Source: Mycosarcoma maydis (Eukaryota > Basidiomycota > Ustilaginomycetes > Ustilaginales). From it: DNA of 64,000 nucleotides. The notes under the pieces were generated by a model. It saw nothing but the letters and a program-made list of their open reading frames with translations, was not told where the DNA came from and did not search any database. The stretch covers positions 496,001-560,000 of the forward strand of contig NC_026480.1 in NCBI RefSeq assembly GCF_000328475.2, written 5' to 3'. Below, piece by piece: positions 54,153 through 63,569 of this stretch (positions within the stretch are counted from its first letter, which is position 1; the number at the start of each line of letters is the position of its first letter). The translations under genes and the position numbers were made by a program.

Positions 54153-54963
54153 GGTGATAGCGGCGGCAAAGGTGGAGCTCCAAGATAAGGCGCAACTATG
54201 GTGAATGCTAGCACTGGAGCTGTGTCGAATGCAGCTGAGTCAATGCACACCGCACAGTTGCCAAAAAGAGGTGGTATAGGTCAAGGCTGAAAGGAGGTAT
54301 GAACAGGAGGAAGGATGTGAGTAGTTCCAAGTGGAGATTACTGATACCGAAACAGAAACAGCAGCGGTAGCTGAGCTAGCGAAGTGAGCTTGCTTGGCAC
54401 AGACACGCACACGCCTTCTCTTTCTCTCACTCGTGACTCTCTCTCTCTTTCTCTCTCCTCTTTCTCTCGTCACAATTTTGGCTTTGCTGATCTGAGCCCT
54501 CGAATTTGCTTCTGCTTTGGCACACAGCGGCTGATTTGGCACTGTGAAGTGAACGCAATCGTGAATCACGAATCTTGAATTTCGCTCGATTTTCCTATTC
54601 GTGATGGACGATTCGTGATTTGGCCCATGCGCTCGCTGCCTGTCAACCTAAACGAATCGGTGAATCAAGCAAGAATCAATCGTGAATCACAAACCATCGC
54701 CAATTTGAGCATTCGTGATTTCAACAGGGGCGATTGCACATTCACTTTCCAACTAATACGGCCGATAGCAGATCATACCGCTACTGTCGCACTCGTGCCA
54801 CTCTTTCACTCAAGACTGGCAACCTTGCTCGCAACGATCGCCTCACTCACGCACACCTTGCCATCGAGTCTGAACGAGGAATCGATGCATTGCGTTCCGG
54901 TAGACAAGAGTGTTGCAGTTGATGAGCGTTGTGCGGGGTGCGCTTGTCTGTTTGTTGCAGTAA
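54153..54963. promoter_or_regulatory. VMA2 upstream region and GUT2 3' region
   Basis: About 810 bp. It has a pyrimidine (TCTC)n-like tract at 54417-54471 and heptamer copies at 54557-54620 and about 54680-54721, including an exact palindrome TCGTGAATCACGA at 54559-54571. Confidence 0.5.
54557..54620. repeat. Heptamer cluster with palindrome
   Basis: Inverted A-type units at 54559-54571 followed by further ATTCGTGA copies at 54596-54604 and 54610-54619. Confidence 0.85.
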
Positions 54964-57543
54964 TTACCACCCGCCACCACTCTTCTCAACAGGAATGGTG
55001 CGGCTAGCATCGCGTCTCTGGCTCTGCTCCTTGGCCGCAGGTCCAACAGGGTCGTGCGAGGGAGGCTGCAAGCCTTGTGAGTCCATCTCGCTCAAGATGT
55101 GAGTAAAGGCATTTTCCAAACGCGCATCTTTCAGCGCCGCAAAGACGTCCAAAAAGTCTTCAAAGTGGAGTGCACCAGTCTTGGTGAAATCCACCTCATT
55201 GACGATACCGCGCAGCGTCGAGTCGTCGACGTCCGAGTATCCGATGCGCTGCAGCACCTGTTTGAGATCCTTTGAGTCGAGCTTGCCGTCGCGGTTGACG
55301 TCGAGCAGCTTGAATTTGGCACGCAGCTCGTCCATCTCTTCCGAATTGAAAGAAGCGCAGCCGCTGATGGCCAAAGCATCCTTGTCATCTAGCGAGGCGG
55401 CGCCGAGCGAAGATACCTTGAACGCCTGTTGCTGGCTCTGACGCTGCTTGCGCATCTGGTCCAGTGACGTCTCCTTGAGTTGTTGCACACGAGCCGGCTG
55501 AAGACCCATGCTGGCCATGAACTCGACTCCCTCGGCCCACTCGTGCTTCTTTCGCTGTTCGTCCCAGCCCAGCTCCTCGGCCATCACGTCAATCACGCGC
55601 GGCAGCGCATCCACGGTTGCCTCGGCGTTGAGGAAGGACAAACGCGTTCGACGAGCGATAAAGTCCTGCGCCGTAGCAGCATACTCGCTGCGACATGCGT
55701 ATCGGATCTCAGCCTCAATGTAAGGGTAGAGTTGGTCAATACGCTTGCCGTGCACCGGCCATCTCTGGCCGGTAGGCTCGGCAATCGAACACACGCTCCA
55801 GGCACGGTCACCGTACGTGTTGGACAAGTGACGCGCAACGTCGGTCTCGAGACCGAAGCGCTGCAAAAGCTTGACGTACATGGTCTTTGTCCAGCCGTGG
55901 CTTCCGAGCAAGCGCGTGTTCTTGGTCACACAGCCACGCTGAGGCTTGAGCTTGAAATCTGCGATAGCGCGGTCCACGGTCTGTTCGGCCATCTCGCGGT
56001 ACGTGGTCCACTTGCCACCGGCGATGGTCAGCAAGCCCGACTCGGAGACGTTGATCATGTGGTTTCGAACAAGCGACTGCGTATCGGTAGCAGCAGGATC
56101 CTTGACCAAGGGTCGCAGACCCGACCAGGCGCTAAGCACGTCGCCTCGTCGCACCTTGATATCGGGGCTGAGGTAGTTGCGCACTTCGTCCAGAATCCAC
56201 TGGATCTCTTCCTCCTTGGGGCGAGGATGCGCCTCCACTGGAGCAGCGGTATCGGTGGTACCGGCGATGGTGTTTCCCTGCCATGGCAGGAAAAAGATGA
56301 CTCGGCCATCCGAGGTCTGTGGGTCGATCAGACCCATGTCGCGTGGCGAAAAGTAGCCGGGAAGCGTGATGTGGACTCCGGAAGAAGCAGCAACAATTTC
56401 TTGAGAGGTGGGTGCGTCGAGCTTACGCAGCGTGTCGGAAAAGGGACCTGTGGCGTTGATGAGACACTTGCACTTGACGTCCCATTCGTCACCAGTGAGC
56501 ACATCGCGGACACGAGCACCGCAGATCTGGTCGGGCTTGCCAGCAGCAGGCTTCTTGTGGATAGCCACCACCTCGGTGTGGTTGGCGACAACGGCACCGT
56601 GATGCACGGCGGTCATGGCGAGAGCAACGTTCATGCGAGTGTCGTTGTGCTGACCATCGTAGTAGACGACGGCACCGGCGAGACCGGCCGACTTGAGCAT
56701 GGGGAACGCCTCGAGCGCTTTGCCCTTGCCGAGCACGTAGGAGCTTTCCATGTTTTCAGAGCCGGCAAGAATGTCGTACATCTTGGTACCAGCCCAGTAG
56801 TAGGGGATTTGCCAGTACTTGTAGACGGGAAGCATGATGGGAAGGTGGTCAGAGAGGTACGGAGCGATCTTGAGGAACGTCTTGCGCTCGTGCAGCGCTT
56901 CTCGCACCATCTTGTACTGTTCGTAGTCGAGCTCAAAGACGGCTTTCTGGAGGTAACGAACACCGCCGTGGACAAGTTTGGTCGACTTGGAGGAAGTACC
57001 GGCACCAAAGTCGTCACGTTCGACCATGGCTACGCTGAGACCACGAGTGGCGGCATCGACAGCGACACCGGCGCCTGTGGCACCACCACCGACAACGAGA
57101 ATGTCGAAGCCCTCGCCGTCTTCATCGCCGCTGCGAGAGGCGGCGGTACCGCCCAATTGCTCCGAGGCAGCCGGGCTAGGGCTGCTAGAAGTGGCATCTT
57201 TGGCAAGAGGTAACAAGCTCGAGTTGTCTGACCTGCCTTTCGAAGCGATGGGTCGGAGACTTTTTGCTGAAGACTGCTTGAGAGCCTCGAGCATCTGAGC
57301 GCGCGTAGGTGGCGACCACAGAGGATGCGGACGAGTATCGCCGGGCACGGTATCGGGAGCCTCGGCGTACAGGCTCGGCTTGGTGAGGGAGTAGGTAGCG
57401 ACAGCACCACCGGCGAGTGCAACAGCTACAAGCACGGAACGATTCGTTAGGGTTCGTCGTTGACCGGCCGACGACGATGTAGAGGATGTCGAGGCGAGTC
57501 GCACGCCAGCGCGAGGCGCCGCGCTCAAAGTCCTGCGGAACAT
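54964..57543 (-). CDS. GUT2: FAD-dependent mitochondrial glycerol-3-phosphate dehydrogenase with C-terminal EF-hands
   Basis: 859 aa from MFRRTLSAAPRAGVRLAST, a good mitochondrial presequence, followed by a hydrophobic stretch (SVLVAVALAGGAVATYSL). The FAD-binding site DILVVGGGATGAGVAVDAAT lies near 145-164, with YLQKAVFELDYEQYKMVREA, GCVTKNTRLLG and the DAO C-terminal domain after it. Near the end a full EF-hand loop is visible (DVNRDGKLDSKD, about 748-759), and a second degenerate one (DFTKTGALHFED, about 785-796). This is the domain order of animal GPD2; yeast Gut2 lacks the EF-hands. It oxidises cytosolic glycerol-3-phosphate and feeds electrons to ubiquinone at the outer face of the inner membrane; calcium control is likely. 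Confidence 0.95.
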   Translation of the reverse strand: MFRRTLSAAPRAGVRLASTSSTSSSAGQRRTLTNRSVLVAVALAGGAVATYSLTKPSLYAEAPDTVPGDTRPHPLWSPPTRAQMLEALKQSSAKSLRPIASKGRSDNSSLLPLAKDATSSSPSPAASEQLGGTAASRSGDEDGEGFDILVVGGGATGAGVAVDAATRGLSVAMVERDDFGAGTSSKSTKLVHGGVRYLQKAVFELDYEQYKMVREALHERKTFLKIAPYLSDHLPIMLPVYKYWQIPYYWAGTKMYDILAGSENMESSYVLGKGKALEAFPMLKSAGLAGAVVYYDGQHNDTRMNVALAMTAVHHGAVVANHTEVVAIHKKPAAGKPDQICGARVRDVLTGDEWDVKCKCLINATGPFSDTLRKLDAPTSQEIVAASSGVHITLPGYFSPRDMGLIDPQTSDGRVIFFLPWQGNTIAGTTDTAAPVEAHPRPKEEEIQWILDEVRNYLSPDIKVRRGDVLSAWSGLRPLVKDPAATDTQSLVRNHMINVSESGLLTIAGGKWTTYREMAEQTVDRAIADFKLKPQRGCVTKNTRLLGSHGWTKTMYVKLLQRFGLETDVARHLSNTYGDRAWSVCSIAEPTGQRWPVHGKRIDQLYPYIEAEIRYACRSEYAATAQDFIARRTRLSFLNAEATVDALPRVIDVMAEELGWDEQRKKHEWAEGVEFMASMGLQPARVQQLKETSLDQMRKQRQSQQQAFKVSSLGAASLDDKDALAISGCASFNSEEMDELRAKFKLLDVNRDGKLDSKDLKQVLQRIGYSDVDDSTLRGIVNEVDFTKTGALHFEDFLDVFAALKDARLENAFTHILSEMDSQGLQPPSHDPVGPAAKEQSQRRDASRTIPVEKSGGGW

Positions 57544-58675
57544 GCTATTGGAGCTGTCAAACGACGACGAGAATGCCAAAAGGATAAGACAGCAAAATCA
57601 AAGAGCTGAGGATCAGACACCGGATTTGGTGAGCGCTAGTTGGTCTAGAGATAGGTGTTTGCTCTGTTGCGTTGTCGGACCCGGTGTGCGAGCGGAAGAA
57701 ATCCGAGTGGGTGGAGGAGCTGCGGGATGGTAGAAGCAGAGAAAGATATAGAGAAGGCTGAAGTTGAATGACCAGCAAGAAGCAGATAGAGTGACAGAGG
57801 GATGGCTTCCAAAGCATCGGAACGAAACTGAGATGACAAGATCGGCTTTTGCGCCTAAACTCGGACCGTATGACGGCACAGCACGTCCATCACCAAGGGC
57901 AGCAAATAATTACAAGTTAACGTAAGTCAACTCAACGTAAGAAAGAAAGAGTAATCACGAATACAAACGAGAAAACAAAAAAAGGGTGCGAACGTGAACG
58001 GGTTTTCGGCCTGTGACGACAAGTCGGATTAAGTTAACTTAACTAGTGATTGGATTAGTCAACTCGTGACTGTTGCCAAGCAACTCTCTTGACTGACGAC
58101 TCGTGCCATGAAACTTGAACGGGCCGTCAACGTGATATGCGATAGTTTCGAGTCACGAGTAGCATGGCTTGAGCGGGTTGATAAGTCATTCGTGATTGAG
58201 TGTATGAATTGTGAGGCACATTCTTTATCCTGTCGATGTTTGGTTATTCTTCCGCCTTTTCCCTGAGAAACAAAGTCAAAGTCATCAATGAAAGCCAATC
58301 CAATCCGAACATCAGCCACGGAAGCACCCCGAGACAAGGAGGCTGCTTGTGCTTTTGCAGCTGTAAATGCACCGGGTGGTAATTGTGAATCCTTGTAAAT
58401 CGTGAATAGCCACGATCGGCCAAGAGTTGTAAGTCCATAGTCAGCAGAAAAGCACGGACTGTCTAGCACAAGGAACATTACTGTATGGTCACAACAGCCT
58501 CGTACCCAACGAATCGTGAATCCATGCATGCATGCATGCATCCTCTGCATCGTTGCGCCGCCTTTGCCATCTAAAGCCTCGATGCCGAAGAAAAGTTCAG
58601 CCGTTCGTCAGAGAAACATTTCTCTTCGAGACGGCTTTCCTCTAGCCAACCCAAGCGAGCCAAATTCCACTCTTT

Positions 58676-58693
58676 GAGTCGTGAGTCGTGAGT
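58676..58693. repeat. GAGTCGT heptamer array
   Basis: Two and a half G-variant units in tandem, immediately followed by a short (GGAT)n tract. Confidence 0.85.
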
Positions 58694-59030
58694 ATGGATG
58701 GATGGATGATCAGGCACCACAGCCAATCGTAATCGTGAATGGGAGAAATTCTCCGATGACACCTGCCAAACGTGACTGGCTCGCTTGACACCGAATTTTC
58801 CTTGCACAGGATGTTTCGTGATTCACGATTCACCTATCACGATTGGCGGCGTTGCGTTACGTTGCGCTGCTTGTCGTTGACTCGGTTGCTGGATCAACAG
58901 CTGAACCACCCGTCGGCACAGACCGCTGTTCGGCGGTGCTCGCCGTGTGAATTCACGACATGTTGCGCCTCTTTCGCACCCTGCCTTGTTCTTTATACAG
59001 GTTCAAGCAACTCACGACAAAGTTAGTTAC

Positions 59031-59088
59031 GAGTCGTGAGTGACTGCAGTTCGTGATTGAAGCGTGAATCACGAATAATCGTGAATGC
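59031..59088. repeat. Heptamer cluster, A and G variants mixed
   Basis: GAGTCGTGAGTGA, then TTCGTGATT, GTGAATCACGAAT and AATCGTGAATG in close order, in both orientations. Confidence 0.8.
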
Positions 59089-59177
59089 CGCGAAATGGCC
59101 AAAATGCGAGTCTATACAGCTCGCCGTGCGTGGTGCGTGGTGCGTCCAGAGTCGGCATGTTAGATCTACACTCTGCC

Positions 59178-59218
59178 ACGAGTCACGAGTCGTGAGTGAC
59201 AGCACGAGTCACGAGTGT
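59178..59218. repeat. G-variant heptamer cluster with inverted units
   Basis: CACGAGTCACGAGTCGTGAG and a second CACGAGTCACGAGTGTG. The centre TCACGAGTCGTGA (59183-59195) is an odd-length palindrome. Confidence 0.85.
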
Positions 59219-59642
59219 GTGTGTTTTACTCGTGACTTTCCTTTCTTGAACCGAGCCTGCGTACCTTGGCCCCCCTCCCCCACAAATAGGGGTCACTTGC
59301 TTGCCAAGAGAGCATCCGAGACCAACACCCTCGCTCGCTCTTGCAGCACAGATGCGGAGCTGCTTGCTTGCTTGCTTGCAGAAGCGGCAGAAATCCCTCT
59401 ACTTGCCCACGAGTGAAGAGGCAAACAATCATGAATGGCTGACTCCGAGTACAGGAGACGCTCGAAAAGCACATGTACGTTAGCATTTGTGATTGTTACC
59501 ACTTTGGTTTTTGCCCATCTCATTCCCTGCCCTCGTTTCTGCTTCTTGCTCCTCGACATTACAGCCGCTTTCGAACGCATCTTGTGGGCCGTTTCTACAT
59601 AATCTTGGTCTCGGCGCGCATAAACCCACCATAGACGCAATC

Positions 59643-60089
59643 ATGGGATCCATCTTTTCATGCCTTGCATCCACCTGCATCTATCTCGGCGAGTTTCTCG
59701 AGAACGTCTTCCTGGCTCTTGGAGAGATTGGCGCAGTGCTCGTACGAGCCATCATCGGAATTGTGGTCAGTCTGTGCGATTTGCTGGCAGCCATCAGCTG
59801 CTGCTACCGAGTACCCTGGTCTGAACGTCCAGATCGGTCGTTCTATGCCTACACCACCAACGCAGCGGCCGTCAACACCAACGGTAACAGTACACTTGCT
59901 ACTGTTGGCGGCAAACAAGTGCTATCCAGTGTCTTTACCAAGCAGGGCAGGGAGCAAAGAAAGCAGATGAATGCCGCTAGGAAAAAAGCCGCAGCTCTCA
60001 AGGCCGAGGAGGTAGCTACCGCTCAGAGCGTCAACGAGCAGGCTACCAAGGCGGAACAGGAAAAGTCTGGCGCTATCGTCAGGGTATAG
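59643..60089 (+). CDS. Small probably N-myristoylated membrane protein
   Basis: 148 aa from ATG at 59643. It begins MGSIFSCLASTCIYLGEFL, where Met-Gly-x3-Ser is a myristoylation context and nearby Cys could be palmitoylated. Residues ~12-55 form a long hydrophobic segment ending LLAAISCCYRVPW. The C-terminal ~60 residues are charged and helical (REQRKQMNAARKKAAALKAE). Short fungal proteins with the MGxxFS plus hydrophobic-stretch layout are widespread but uncharacterised. In-frame sequence upstream (from 59493) is probably leader. Confidence 0.65.
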   Translation: MGSIFSCLASTCIYLGEFLENVFLALGEIGAVLVRAIIGIVVSLCDLLAAISCCYRVPWSERPDRSFYAYTTNAAAVNTNGNSTLATVGGKQVLSSVFTKQGREQRKQMNAARKKAAALKAEEVATAQSVNEQATKAEQEKSGAIVRV

Positions 60090-60612
60090 ATCATCCCAGT
60101 ACAAGGAATGGTGCTGTTGAGAACGTCTCAAGGCCAGCATAGCTTCGTCCAGGACCCCGATCTGCCACTCTGTTGTTGACGTCAACCCTCACGACTTGTC
60201 ACGACTACGTTTCACGAATGATACCCCAACGATGCTGTCACCGTGTTCTTGTTCTAGTCATGAGTGCGTAGACAGGATCAAACATTCTAGAATGAGAAAA
60301 TGAGAAAACAGAGCCAGTTGGCCTGCGTCGTATTGCGCAGAAGCCAAACAGGCCATGCTCAGCTGAAGCTTCTTTGATCGGCGATTCAGACAGCTGTGCG
60401 TACTTCGATCGGGCCGTGAATCCATCGGCACACGTTGGCAACTCGTAACTGATGCCTTCCGAACCCACACGCACTGAGCTGAGCAATGCACGTGATGGTC
60501 AAAGTGATGCTAGCACATAGCCCCTGATCAACGATCCAGGATGAGGATGACATCAAGTGAAGCAAAGCGTCGAGATTCATACTCAATGTGATTGTGTATG
60601 TACACAATCTGC

Positions 60613-60729
60613 ATCACGAATCGTGAATCTACAGCGAGCGACTCACGACTTGCACGAATCACGATGCAGAAATAGTCACGAGTATTAACATGCAGAAGCT
60701 GCCGAATCACGAATCGTGAATCATGAATC
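60613..60729. repeat. Heptamer cluster left of the gap
   Basis: Contains exact palindromes TCACGAATCGTGA at 60614-60626 and 60707-60719, further single units between them, and ends in TGAATCATGAATC at the gap edge. Confidence 0.9.
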
Positions 60730-60829
60730 NNNNNNNNNNNNNNNNNNNNNNNNNNNNNNNNNNNNNNNNNNNNNNNNNNNNNNNNNNNNNNNNNNNNNNN
60801 NNNNNNNNNNNNNNNNNNNNNNNNNNNNN
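60730..60829. other. Assembly gap (100 N)
   Basis: Exactly 100 N, the usual placeholder for a gap of unknown size. Both edges lie inside TGAATCG-type repeat sequence, so the missing DNA is probably more of the same array. Confidence 0.95.
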
Positions 60830-60927
60830 TGAATCGTGAATCGTGAATCGTGAATCGTGAATCGTGAATCGTGATCCACGAGGCTGCAAACGGTCCACAG
60901 TACATTCGTGATTCGTGATTCGTGATT
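60830..60927. repeat. Tandem heptamer arrays right of the gap, in opposite orientations
   Basis: Six perfect TGAATCG copies (60830-60871), then a 32-bp unique segment, then three ATTCGTG copies in the inverted orientation (60904-60927). The pair could fold into a hairpin. Confidence 0.93.
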
Positions 60928-61103
60928 ATCGCATCTCGTCGGTATCACCATCACCACACTCGTGACTGTCTTGAGCGCTGCCATTCGTGATTGATGGTCG
61001 TCGCAGTGTATGCGCCACTCGATAGTCTTATCACTTGCATCTTTGCGCGGCTCGATCTTTCCGCACGTGCTCCACTGCTAAGCGAGCCGATTCTAGAGTC
61101 AAC

Positions 61104-62854
61104 ATGTCTGTACCGTCTGCGCCCGAATACTACCTCAATCCCAACCTTCATATCAACACCATCGATCCGCCAGTACAGATTGGCGCCAAATGGGCACGCG
61201 CGTATCCTTCGAGTGCGTCGCCATTAGCAGCAGCGGACGTGTTGCCACACTTTGGCTTGCTCAACCTTGCACAGGGCGTGCCAGACCTCCCGCCTACACC
61301 TGAATTTCTCCAACGCATTCAGTTCGAAGCTCTTCCAGAGAACGTGCCTTTGCCAGCACGTCATACACATGGCTACGGGCCCGTATTTGGCGATCCGAGT
61401 CTACGACAAGCTGTCGCAAGGGATATCAATCGAGTCTACCGAACACCTGGCAAAGGAAACCGGAACGAGGTCACACAAGACGATGTTGCGATCACCGCCG
61501 GCTGCAACCTTGCCTTCGCCACAATTGCGACCTCGCTCTGTGCTCCGGGAGATGCGCTCGTTGTTTGCGATCCGTGGTACTTTAACCATCAGATGACCTT
61601 GACAGCCTTCGGAATTCAGATCGCTGCAGTACACACAAAGCCACCAAACTACTTTCCTGATCTCGTAAAGATCCGTGCGTTGTTGACAATCGATAACCGC
61701 GCTTTCAAAACGGTCATCAAGGGTGTTGTATTGGTGACACCGAACAATCCGACAGGCGCAATCTATCCTCCAGATCTGATTCGCGACATTGCTGTAGTGT
61801 GCAGAGATTTCAAAGTGCCGCTCATTCTCGATGAAACGTAAGTAGGCCAATTACGTCTGGGAGCAAGCACAGAGTGTAGCAGCCCAGTGTGCTCCATGGC
61901 GCGCTACAGTACTGAACATCACTGACGTCAAAGTTCGAGTTCGAAATCGGAATCGGAATCTTGCATCATGTTTGTCTCATCTTGATTCTACGCAGCTACC
62001 GCGACTTCGTATTGACAGGCAACGACCTCGACGATGAGGCCCAGACCTCTGGCTCAGATTCAACTTCTTCTCTTCCGTACAACTTTGCGCGTCCGCACAA
62101 CCTGTTCGAGGAAGACCCTCGCCATCCGCTCATACCAAATAGCTATGCTAATTGGGACTGGCGTCACGGCCTCATCCAGCTGTTCAGCTTTTCAAAAAGC
62201 TACGCCATCCCAGGACATCGTCTAGGCGGCTTTGTAGCACACCCAGCGCTGCTCGAGCAGAGAATCAAAGACGATTCAGGCGCCGACAAGGTGATCTTTG
62301 GTCCTGCAGCTAAAGCGCTCGACAATTTCCAAGTGGCTCCGCCGCGCACCGACACTCAAAGAGCAGTTGCGTGGGCGATCGAGGATCCGCAGCAACTCAG
62401 ATGGCGCAGCCACGTCGCAACCGAGCTTCGCAATCGTAGGCGCGCCTTGGTTCACGGTCTCTCGAAGCCTGTCGCCCCGTTCCTCAACCAAGACGCCAGC
62501 TCACTGGCCAATTCCACCGCGGACACTAGCTTGGCCAAGTCGCCCAAAGACTGGGGCTGGCACGTGGAGTCGACGGGCGCCTACTACGCCTTCTTGCGCC
62601 ACCCTTTCACTTCGATTCCGTCGGACAAAGTGGCGCAAGCGCTTGCAGAGCTCGTCGGCGTCGTAACACTGCCCGGCTCTTTCTTCATGCCCGTTGGTGC
62701 GGATGCGACTTCGCCAGATTCCCCTGGCTCGCGTCTGCGTGTCTCGGTTGCCAATGTAACCACCGAAAGCTTGGCCAAGTTGCCAGAAAGATTGGCCATC
62801 TTGAGCGAGTTATGGCACAAAAAGGGCGCTGGATGGGGTGTCACTTTCAAGTGA
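61104..62854 (+). CDS. PLP-dependent aminotransferase, class I/II, two exons
   Basis: CDS join(61104..61837,61996..62854), 530 aa. The intron 61838-61995 (GTAAGT...CGCAG) joins LILDET to YRDF in phase. Fold-type I motifs are present: LNLAQGVPDLPPTPEFL near 54-70, HGYGPVFGDPSLRQAV, VTPNNPTGAIYPP, and the PLP lysine in LFSFSKSYAIPGHRLGGFV. The C-terminal Arg region reads SRLRVSVANVTTE. It belongs to the aspartate/kynurenine-type aminotransferase group; the amino donor cannot be predicted by eye. Upstream in-frame codons to 61035 are probably leader. Confidence 0.85.
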
Positions 62855-63569
62855 TGAAATTCGTTGCCAACGTTAGATGGAAACGATCCGAGCTTCGATT
62901 GCGAACGTAGAGTCAGTACTTTCCTTTTGCAAAGTCATCTCGATATTGTGATTGCTTGGCACAGGTGTGTAGTGATGCTTTGAGTGTGTACTATACGGTG
63001 GATCGTCTGTTGAGGCTGTATCGCTAATTTAGGTGGATGCTTGGTTTGACGCCCAGATCGAGCTTTGTACGTTGTAGGTTGGCCGTTGTCTGGTAGGAGA
63101 CAAGCTGTGTGCTCATGCAGTGCGTTGCCAGTGCGAATCGCGTGGATGCAATCCACGTTTTACTGTAAGTTAGTAGGTGGGTTGTGCACAGATCTCGCAG
63201 AACAGCATTGTCTCACTAACAGGGTGGCTTCATTTGGGCGGTAGCCAAGAACGGACGAACGAGCGGAACGTGCATGTATCAGTTGTTGAGCCATCGGCAT
63301 TTCATCTTGATGCGGCGCTGCTGGCTTGGACAGCGTGCAAAGAAAATGGATGGCAGATCGGATGCTCACTGACGAGCGCGGAAGCGTAGACGAAGAAAAG
63401 AAGACGGAGACCAAGACCAAGACTTAGGTCGAGAGGCTGAAGCATGAGCTTGTACATGCACTAGCAACATGGTTCGCAAAGCAAGCTGATCGACGGAACA
63501 CTCACGACTGGTCCAGAAGCCGACTTGCGCGTGGGACTATGATCAGCGATCGCGCGAGAATGTCAAGAA
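62855..63569. other. Spacer after the aminotransferase
   Basis: About 715 bp with the aminotransferase 3' region. No heptamer array and no gene recognised. Confidence 0.35.

Larger units (their letters stand above)
57544..59642. promoter_or_regulatory. Long spacer upstream of GUT2 and of the small membrane protein gene
   Basis: About 2.1 kb. Heptamer clusters occur at 58676-58693, 58816-58828 (exact palindrome TCGTGATTCACGA), 59031-59088 and 59178-59218. Simple repeats include (ATGC)n at 58522-58541 and (GGAT)n at about 58693-58708. No gene or tRNA recognised. Confidence 0.5.
60090..61103. other. Spacer with heptamer arrays and the assembly gap
   Basis: About 1 kb. The heptamer clusters at 60613-60729 and 60830-60927 flank 100 Ns. 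The right part is the aminotransferase promoter. No gene recognised. Confidence 0.5.

Noticed and set aside
55480..57213. A 577-codon plus-strand ORF
   Set aside because: It lies fully antisense to GUT2 and mirrors its GC-rich codon positions; it shows no domain. Long antisense ORFs are expected in this codon bias.
60528..60984. ORFs spanning the gap with repeated HDSRFTI-type peptides
   Set aside because: They are translations of the TGAATCG array and of N bases, not protein.
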